DNA from: an uncultured Prevotella sp.
Lineage (GTDB): Bacteria > Bacteroidota > Bacteroidia > Bacteroidales > Bacteroidaceae
Direction of reading: 5' to 3'
DNA: 30,070 nucleotides
Assembly (NCBI GenBank): GCA_900762125.1
Contig: CAAFFL010000132.1
Coordinates: 1 to 30,070, forward strand
Below the pieces are notes generated by a model, which did no database searches, was not told the origin of the DNA, and worked only from the letters and a program-made list of their open reading frames with translations. Position 1 is the stretch's first letter; every line of letters starts with the position of its first letter. Shown one piece after another: positions 26,478 through 30,070 of the stretch. The translations under genes and the position numbers were made by a program.

Positions 26478-26489
26478 TAAATAAAAATC

Positions 26490-26514
26490 CTCCCCAAGCC
26501 CCTCCGAAGGAGGG
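26490..26514. repeat. CCTCC/GGAGG intergenic hairpin
   Basis: CCCTCC (26500-26505), GAA, GGAGGG (26509-26514), preceded by CTCCCC. It lies between fhs and the mini-protein gene. Similar C/G-rich CCTCC...GGAGG intergenic elements are, from memory, common in Prevotella and Bacteroides genomes. It may stabilise or end the fhs mRNA. Confidence 0.4.
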
Positions 26515-26544
26515 AATGTTGAAAATAATAAAAGTAAAAGAGTT

Positions 26545-26682
26545 ATGTGGAAGAATATTTTAAAAGGTACCGCGATCGTCGCCATCCTCACGGCGATACT
26601 CGCAGCATTGGGCATCACCCTCACCAACCAGACGCTGAAGGGCTCGTTTGTTGATCAACTTGACGACGACGACATCATGTAA
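26545..26682 (+). CDS. 45-residue single-helix membrane mini-protein
   Basis: ATG 26545 to TAA 26680-26682 encodes 45 residues: a short basic start (MWKNILKG), a hydrophobic helix (TAIVAILTAILAALGIT, about 9-25), a polar stretch, and an acidic end (DQLDDDDIM). Its composition and its own terminator 4 bp after the stop support a real gene. The Trp-Lys-x-Ile-Leu start with an Ala/Ile-rich helix recalls the very short 'smalltalk'-type proteins of Bacteroidales, which also tend to lie near HU genes as here; that link is tentative. Function unknown. Confidence 0.6.
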   Translation: MWKNILKGTAIVAILTAILAALGITLTNQTLKGSFVDQLDDDDIM

Positions 26683-26685
26683 ACG

Positions 26686-26717
26686 TAATCGGGCTGCCCC
26701 AAAGGACAGCCCGATTA
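26686..26717. terminator. Terminator between the mini-protein and HU genes
   Basis: TAATCGGGCTG (26686-26696) pairs perfectly with CAGCCCGATTA (26707-26717), loop 10 nt, followed by TCGTTTTA. The genes on either side converge, so it may act on both strands. Confidence 0.8.
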
Positions 26718-26722
26718 TCGTT

Positions 26723-27007
26723 TTACTGATGCTTTCTCGAGAAGATGCTGAGGTTGTCGGAAGCCTTGAAGACGACCTTGTCCTTCGCCTCGATGGTGAT
26801 GGGCTCCTTCGTAGCGGGATTGATGCCCTGGCGCTCTGGCACATGCTTGATGAAGAAGTGTCCGAAGTCGGGGATAGCGATGTCGTGGTCGCCATCAGCG
26901 AGGTTGTCGGCGATGACACCGAGCACACTGTTTACATACTTGGCTGCGTCAGCCTTCGTAATCTCTGCACGTTCAGCGACGGCAGCAATGAGTTGTGTAC
27001 GATTCAT
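26723..27007 (-). CDS. HU/IHF-family DNA-binding protein
   Basis: A 94-residue nucleoid protein of the HU family. It shows the N-terminal helical dimer part (MNRTQLIAAVAERAEITKADA) and the FGHFFIKHVPERQGINPATKEPITI segment, which aligns with the HU signature FGtF.v..R..R.GrNP.Tge.i.I and carries the DNA-intercalating Asn-Pro. Length is typical (90-100). The arm region has fewer basic residues than E. coli HU. It has its own -7 box and is flanked by strong hairpins on both sides, so it is a single-gene unit. Confidence 0.93.
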   Translation of the reverse strand: MNRTQLIAAVAERAEITKADAAKYVNSVLGVIADNLADGDHDIAIPDFGHFFIKHVPERQGINPATKEPITIEAKDKVVFKASDNLSIFSRKHQ

Positions 27008-27048
27008 ATTTCTTTTCTTTTATATAAGTTTTCAATAACTTCGTAAGG

Positions 27049-27056
27049 CAAAGGTA
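27049..27056 (-). promoter_or_regulatory. -7 box for the HU-family gene
   Basis: TACCTTTG on the - strand, followed by CCT, about 42 nt before the ATG at 27007. The adjacent upstream sequence is the T-tract of the patatin-gene terminator. Confidence 0.5.
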
Positions 27057-27077
27057 ATAAAAAAATAAGAGATAATC

Positions 27078-27151
27078 TCAGAAAACAGAGAAAACAAAAG
27101 AAAACATTTTGCATTGCCCTCTTGTTTTCTTTTGTTTTCCAGGTTTTCTGA
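27078..27151 (-). terminator. Long AT-rich inverted repeat, terminator of the patatin-like gene
   Basis: The arm at 27078-27106 pairs with 27123-27151: 17 contiguous bp (GAAAACAAAAGAAAACA with its complement), a 3-nt internal mismatch, then 9 bp (TCAGAAAAC), loop 16 nt. On the - strand it is followed by a T-rich run including seven T. It lies 15 bp beyond the patatin stop codon at 27166. Confidence 0.75.
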
Positions 27152-27165
27152 AATAACCCTTCCCA

Positions 27166-28179
27166 CTATTTCTTTCCGGTATATATCTGCTTCTTCAGCG
27201 CAAGGATCTGTTCGCGGGCAGCCTCACCGGCCTCCTCGCCTCGCTGGATCATCGTGCGGATCTTGTCCGTCTTGAAGTCGGCGGCGGAGTAACCCTTCAG
27301 ATCGGGATTGATGTACACCTCGCAGTTGACGCGGTTGGTGTTGTATTTCTGCAGGTCCGGACGTTTATTGGCCCACTGGATAAGGTTCGGCACCAAGCCC
27401 TTGAGCTTCCGCATCTTCTTGTTGCGCGCGGAACGCTTGTTCTGGGTGAGGTCCACGGCGATGACCACGTCCGCACCCATGCGGCGGACGACGTCCACCG
27501 GGAGGTTGTTGATCGTGCCACCGTCGACGAGCAGCATGCTGTCACGCCTGATGGGCTTGAACGCTCCGGGGATGGCCATGCTCGAGCGCATCGCCACCGA
27601 CAACCGGCCGTCGCTGAGCACCACCTCCTTCATGTGGTTCACGTCCGTGGCGACACAGCGGAAGGGGATGGGCAACTGGTCGAACGAGATGCTGCCCGGG
27701 CGGCCCGTCATCCGGTCGAGGAGGGCAACGATGCTGTCGCCGACAAGTGTGCCACCACCCTTGTTATAGTCGTCGTAGACACCTTCGTGGCTCTTCTTCC
27801 GCTTGATGGGGAAGCCGAGGATGTACGTCACGCCGTCGCGCTTCTGGATGACGCGGCCGGCGAGGGAGTCGTTGCGGTCGGTGAGCAGCGACATCCACTC
27901 CTGGGTGCAGAACATCGAGTCGAGCTGCGCCGAACGGTAGCCACACGAATAGAGACCACCGACGATGGAGCCAATGCTTGTGCCGGCAATGTAGTCGATG
28001 GGAATACCCGTCTCCTCGATGACCTTCAGTACACCCACCTCTGCGGCACCCTTTGCACCGCCGCCACCGAGGACGAGGCCAACTTTCAGCCGTTGCGCCT
28101 TGCGGGGCTTGGCAGCGGGCTCAGCAACCATGGCGAGCACCGAGGCCAACAAGATAAGTATCAGGGACTGTCGTTTCAT
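27166..28179 (-). CDS. Patatin-like phospholipase
   Basis: A 337-residue patatin/RssA-type serine lipase with an N-terminal signal peptide (about 1-20). It has the oxyanion glycine loop LGGGGAKG (37-44), the nucleophile elbow GTSIG (Ser68) and the dyad Asp in LLVDGGTINNLP (Asp219). Likely an envelope-located acyl hydrolase acting on phospholipids or other acyl esters. It is much shorter than the Bacteroidetes patatin proteins that carry a C-terminal beta-barrel; here only a helical tail follows (about 290-337). A -7 box (TATGTTTG, 28194-28187) lies 7 nt before the ATG, so the leader is nearly absent. Substrate unknown. Confidence 0.9.
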   Translation of the reverse strand: MKRQSLILILLASVLAMVAEPAAKPRKAQRLKVGLVLGGGGAKGAAEVGVLKVIEETGIPIDYIAGTSIGSIVGGLYSCGYRSAQLDSMFCTQEWMSLLTDRNDSLAGRVIQKRDGVTYILGFPIKRKKSHEGVYDDYNKGGGTLVGDSIVALLDRMTGRPGSISFDQLPIPFRCVATDVNHMKEVVLSDGRLSVAMRSSMAIPGAFKPIRRDSMLLVDGGTINNLPVDVVRRMGADVVIAVDLTQNKRSARNKKMRKLKGLVPNLIQWANKRPDLQKYNTNRVNCEVYINPDLKGYSAADFKTDKIRTMIQRGEEAGEAAREQILALKKQIYTGKK

Positions 28180-28186
28180 AACATTG

Positions 28187-28194
28187 CAAACATA
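28187..28194 (-). promoter_or_regulatory. -7 box for the patatin-like gene
   Basis: TATGTTTG on the - strand, only CAATGTT from the ATG at 28179. It sits within the T-tract of the tmRNA terminator, so the two signals overlap. Confidence 0.45.
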
Positions 28195-28212
28195 AAAAAA
28201 ACTAATCAGAAA

Positions 28213-28243
28213 AAGCCGCTAAGTAGCTTTTACTTAACGGCTT
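28213..28243 (-). terminator. tmRNA terminator
   Basis: On the - strand AAGCCGTTAAGTA (28243-28231) pairs with TACTTAGCGGCTT (28225-28213), 13 bp with one G-U pair and a 5-nt loop. TTTCTGATTAG and a run of T follow. It starts 18 nt after the tmRNA 3' end. Confidence 0.85.
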
Positions 28244-28260
28244 CTCTCTCTATGTCCTCG

Positions 28261-28656
28261 TGGAGCTGGAGGGATTCGAACCCTCGTCCAAACAGGGAAA
28301 CCATACGCTTTCTACACGTTTATTCCGGACTCCGTTTTCGTGACATAGCAAGACCCGGACCACCAACTATGCCCTTATCCTCTAAAACTTCATCACGGCG
28401 TCGAGGCCCACCCTGACTATTTCCGATTTACCTGCACCGCTTGACCCTCAGATTCGGAACAACATCCTTGGAGCGATGTCTCGTCCTGTCATCTAATGAC
28501 GGGATTGAGCCAGTAATCTACTGTACTTCGATTAGGCAGCGAGAGCGTAGTTGTTTTCGCCAATTAATTTTTTGTTCACTCAGATTAAGGAGCTAGCCAT
28601 CGAGGCTCCGCATGCTTACATACCATTTCATCCCGCTGTCAAATCCAGTCAACCCC
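28261..28656 (-). ncRNA. ssrA: Transfer-messenger RNA (tmRNA)
   Basis: A 396-nt one-piece tmRNA that rescues stalled ribosomes. The 5' end GGGGTTGACTGGATTTGACA and the 3' end GTTCGAATCCCTCCAGCTCCA form the tRNA-like domain (GGGGTTG pairs with CAGCTCC, with G-U pairs). CCA is not encoded. The tag reading frame at 28561-28532 encodes GENNYALAA then TAA, the tag type of Bacteroidales. Pseudoknot stretches lie on both sides of the tag. It should be matured by RNase P from the longer upstream transcript. Confidence 0.95.
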
Positions 28657-28709
28657 GAGATGCTGTACCTTGTTGAAATACAACGTTTTATGCCTTTGAA
28701 AAATACGGT

Positions 28710-28731
28710 GTGTGGACAACGTGTGGACAAC
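28710..28731. repeat. Tandem 11-bp repeat with DnaA-box-like cores
   Basis: GTGTGGACAAC occurs twice without a gap (28710-28720, 28721-28731). On the - strand each contains TTGTCCACA, one base from the DnaA box TTATCCACA, repeated at one helical turn. It lies in the tmRNA leader. Confidence 0.6.
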
Positions 28732-28771
28732 TAAGTTGTGCGTGGCCAATGCCGTATATTCTATGCGTTTG

Positions 28772-28779
28772 CAAAGTTA
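28772..28779 (-). promoter_or_regulatory. -7 box for the tmRNA precursor
   Basis: TAACTTTG on the - strand with TTG about 20 nt upstream. It lies about 116 nt before the mature tmRNA 5' end, consistent with a processed precursor. Confidence 0.5.
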
Positions 28780-29018
28780 CGCAAAATATTGACATTCTCC
28801 AACTTTTCACACAATATTTTTTCTTTTCTTTGCCGATTTTTCTAGCAGTGGGCATCGGGTTACAGCGTCGGTCTGCAACCTTTCTGCGTAACACAAATAT
28901 TTATCTGTTGAGTGATGCCCCCTATATATAATAAGGTGTAATCAGACGGCTTACCCCACCTGTGTGCGCTTGCAATGTTAAAAAAAACGCCAAGGGAATG
29001 AAAATAGTTGCCGAAAAA

Positions 29019-29050
29019 GTTGGAATTTACAGGATAGTTTCCTATATTTG
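29019..29050 (+). promoter_or_regulatory. Promoter of the structured leader and AT-rich lipoprotein
   Basis: TTG (29019-29021), 21 nt, TATATTTG (29043-29050) followed by CAAC. Both elements fit the Bacteroidetes type. Transcription should begin near 29056, 165 nt before the lipoprotein ATG. Confidence 0.55.
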
Positions 29051-29055
29051 CAACG

Positions 29056-29160
29056 TGATTCAATGGTCACAGGAGCCCGCCCCTATAGGCTGGCAACGGA
29101 GCTCCACGAGAGCATAAATCTACACTGAGCGTGACGCACGTCACGCGTCTGAGATTTCAG
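29056..29160 (+). ncRNA. Structured 5' leader or small RNA
   Basis: Two stems follow the promoter. Stem 1: GGAGC (29072-29076) with GCTCC (29101-29105), extended by CCG/CGG. Stem 2: AAATCT (29116-29121) with AGATTT (29152-29157), enclosing a perfect hairpin GCGTGAC-GCAC-GTCACGC (29129-29146). The leader is GC-rich while the gene after it is AT-rich, so the structure is probably selected. It does not match a riboswitch class I can recall. Boundaries are approximate. Confidence 0.4.
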
Positions 29161-29222
29161 AAACTATACTATGGCACATTCGATGCTTGACATACTACGA
29201 ATCACGATATAAATTGATTGGT

Positions 29223-29633
29223 ATGAAATTAAAACAAATATTATATATCCCCGTAATAATATTCGTCTGTTTTATCTTACAGGCATGCCCTGAAAATTTC
29301 GATGACGGTACTGAAACTGATGTCTGTTTTGTAAACAAATCGAAATCAACAATATATCTTCTTCATGGTATAGGGAGGTATCCCTATCAGATTCACCGAA
29401 GTTTTGTTATGGGTCTTCCCAAATTATCCCCCGGGCAATCTTTCTCGTTTTATGATAGTCAAGATAATATCAATAAAGATTCTGCAGTGTTTGAGGTCTA
29501 TAATATAGACACCATTGCAAAATATCAAAACAATGATATTGTGGGAGACAAGGCTGATACAGTAATCGTGTGTGGCCTTGAATTCTTGAAAAGATGTAAT
29601 TTCACTATTATATATCGCCCCTTTCAGAAATAG
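29223..29633 (+). CDS. AT-rich lipoprotein of unknown function
   Basis: A 136-residue predicted lipoprotein: MKLKQ start, hydrophobic segment, lipobox ILQAC (Cys22), then PENFDDGTETDVCFVNKS. I recognise no family. The mature part looks like a small beta-rich domain, with strands such as KSTIYLLHG, SFSFYDS, DTVIVCGLEF and CNFTIIYRPF and three further cysteines. Codon use is strongly A/T-ending, unlike the GC-rich neighbours, which suggests recent acquisition. The in-frame extension to TTG 29187 is rejected because ATG 29223 gives a clean lipoprotein signal. It has its own promoter, structured leader and terminator. Confidence 0.7.
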   Translation: MKLKQILYIPVIIFVCFILQACPENFDDGTETDVCFVNKSKSTIYLLHGIGRYPYQIHRSFVMGLPKLSPGQSFSFYDSQDNINKDSAVFEVYNIDTIAKYQNNDIVGDKADTVIVCGLEFLKRCNFTIIYRPFQK

Positions 29634-29653
29634 TATTGAATGAAAACTAATAT

Positions 29654-29690
29654 AGGCAAGGTCATGGCTTAAAGCAACACAATCTTGCCT
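29654..29690 (+). terminator. Terminator of the AT-rich lipoprotein, overlapping the convergent gene
   Basis: AGGCAAG (29654-29660) pairs with CTTGCCT (29684-29690), followed by TTTTC. The right arm lies inside the last codons of the FecR-type gene on the other strand (stop at 29669). Confidence 0.55.
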
Positions 29691-30070
29691 TTTTCTATTC
29701 TGACTTTTGCCACACCCATCTCGTTCAGCGCCGTGATGATTTCCTGCAGGCTTGCCTTGCGGGAGAAACGGAAGTGGATGAGCTTATCCATATTCGCCTG
29801 GGACTGGAAGACCACGGTCTTGTTGTACCAGGCTCCGATGTTGCTCATCGCCTCTGCCAGCGTAACCTGATCCATATCGAAATCGCCTTCCAGCCAGTCG
29901 GAGGCTGAAGAAGAAGCCTTAGACACCACTATCTTATCCGACTGGAGCGTGGCGGTCTGTCCCGGGCGCATTTCCACCTCCGTATCGGCATTACTCACCT
30001 TTACCTTGCCCTGCATCAGGGTTACCTTTGGGGCATCCTTGCGATAGGCTTTCACATCGAATACGGTACC
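29669..30070 (-). CDS. FecR-family anti-sigma factor with DUF4974, C-terminal part
   Basis: The last 133 residues of a periplasmic/inner-membrane anti-sigma regulator; the gene continues past the right edge. The visible part begins in the FecR domain (GTVFDVKAY at the edge, then TLMQGKVKVSN and MRPGQTATL), followed by the DUF4974 domain (about 60 residues, with FDMDQVTLAEAMSNIGAWYN and FRFSRKASLQEIITALN). Such proteins control an ECF sigma factor and are usually encoded just upstream of a SusC/SusD pair. Here the gene's 3' end points into the window, away from any SusC gene on this strand nearby. The GTG at 30055 is internal, not the start. Confidence 0.88.
   Translation of the reverse strand, partial: GTVFDVKAYRKDAPKVTLMQGKVKVSNADTEVEMRPGQTATLQSDKIVVSKASSSASDWLEGDFDMDQVTLAEAMSNIGAWYNKTVVFQSQANMDKLIHFRFSRKASLQEIITALNEMGVAKVRIEKGKIVLL

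Larger units (their letters stand above)
28657..29042. other. Intergenic stretch upstream of tmRNA
   Basis: No convincing gene: possible reading frames are short and lack family features. It holds the tmRNA promoter (28772-28779 and upstream TTG), a perfect 11-bp tandem repeat (28710-28731), and AT-rich sequence up to the promoter at 29043. The tmRNA precursor leader would be about 110 nt. Confidence 0.5.

Noticed and set aside
28180..28656. tmRNA as an integration site for a mobile element
   Set aside because: No integrase and no duplicated 3' end of ssrA were found; the AT-rich stretch lies on the 5' side.
28688..28931. Short frames on both strands upstream of tmRNA
   Set aside because: No signal, domain or start context, and they cover the tmRNA promoter and leader.
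28928..28941. 14-mer ATAATAAGGTGTAA also found at 24615-24628
   Set aside because: A 14-base match is expected by chance about this often in 30 kb, and one copy is inside a coding sequence.
1..30070. CRISPR array or insertion sequence
   Set aside because: No regularly spaced repeats, terminal inverted repeats with transposase, or cas-like genes were seen.

Overview
The window looks like chromosomal DNA from a plant-fibre-degrading Bacteroidales bacterium, most likely Prevotella/Segatella-like. The evidence is two SusC/SusD pairs, many lipoprotein signal peptides, promoters of the Bacteroidetes type (-7 box TAnnTTTG), a tmRNA with tag GENNYALAA, and a FecR/DUF4974 gene at the right edge. Genus is inference; no rRNA or marker-gene search was possible. 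No CRISPR array, transposase, integrase or phage gene was seen.

Layout. 1-7.6 kb, + strand: a polysaccharide-utilisation operon of a TIG/NHL surface lipoprotein, SusC, SusD and a DUF1735/DUF4361 lipoprotein. It ends at a strong two-way terminator facing a convergent esterase-GH43 pair (7.7-11.3 kb, - strand) that fits arabinoxylan side-chain removal. At 11.5-11.8 kb lies a broken secreted gene whose second part resembles a GH115 alpha-glucuronidase. At 11.9-13.5 kb a 5'-nucleotidase is split into two lipoprotein genes. A cellobiose phosphorylase (GH94, 13.8-16.3 kb) has the clearest promoter of the window and converges on a CobW-type metallochaperone, which lies downstream of a transpeptidase-only penicillin-binding protein. 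Divergent from the latter is a regulator with seven predicted membrane helices and a cytoplasmic AraC-type DNA-binding domain.

20-24.6 kb holds tRNA-Tyr and a second SusC/SusD pair (- strand), whose SusC lacks the usual N-terminal regulatory domain. Then come formate-tetrahydrofolate ligase, a 45-residue membrane mini-protein, an HU-family protein, a patatin-like lipase and tmRNA. The last kilobase is AT-rich: a structured leader or small RNA, an unknown lipoprotein, and the end of a FecR-type anti-sigma factor.

How it fits together: outer-membrane SusC/D systems import oligosaccharides, secreted enzymes trim xylan decorations, and cytoplasmic GH94 phosphorolyses cellobiose. The least explained items are the 7TM-AraC/PBP divergent pair, a GCTAGCCATC repeat shared by a terminator, a SusC-SusD spacer and tmRNA, the GH115-like remnant, and the structured leader of the AT-rich lipoprotein.
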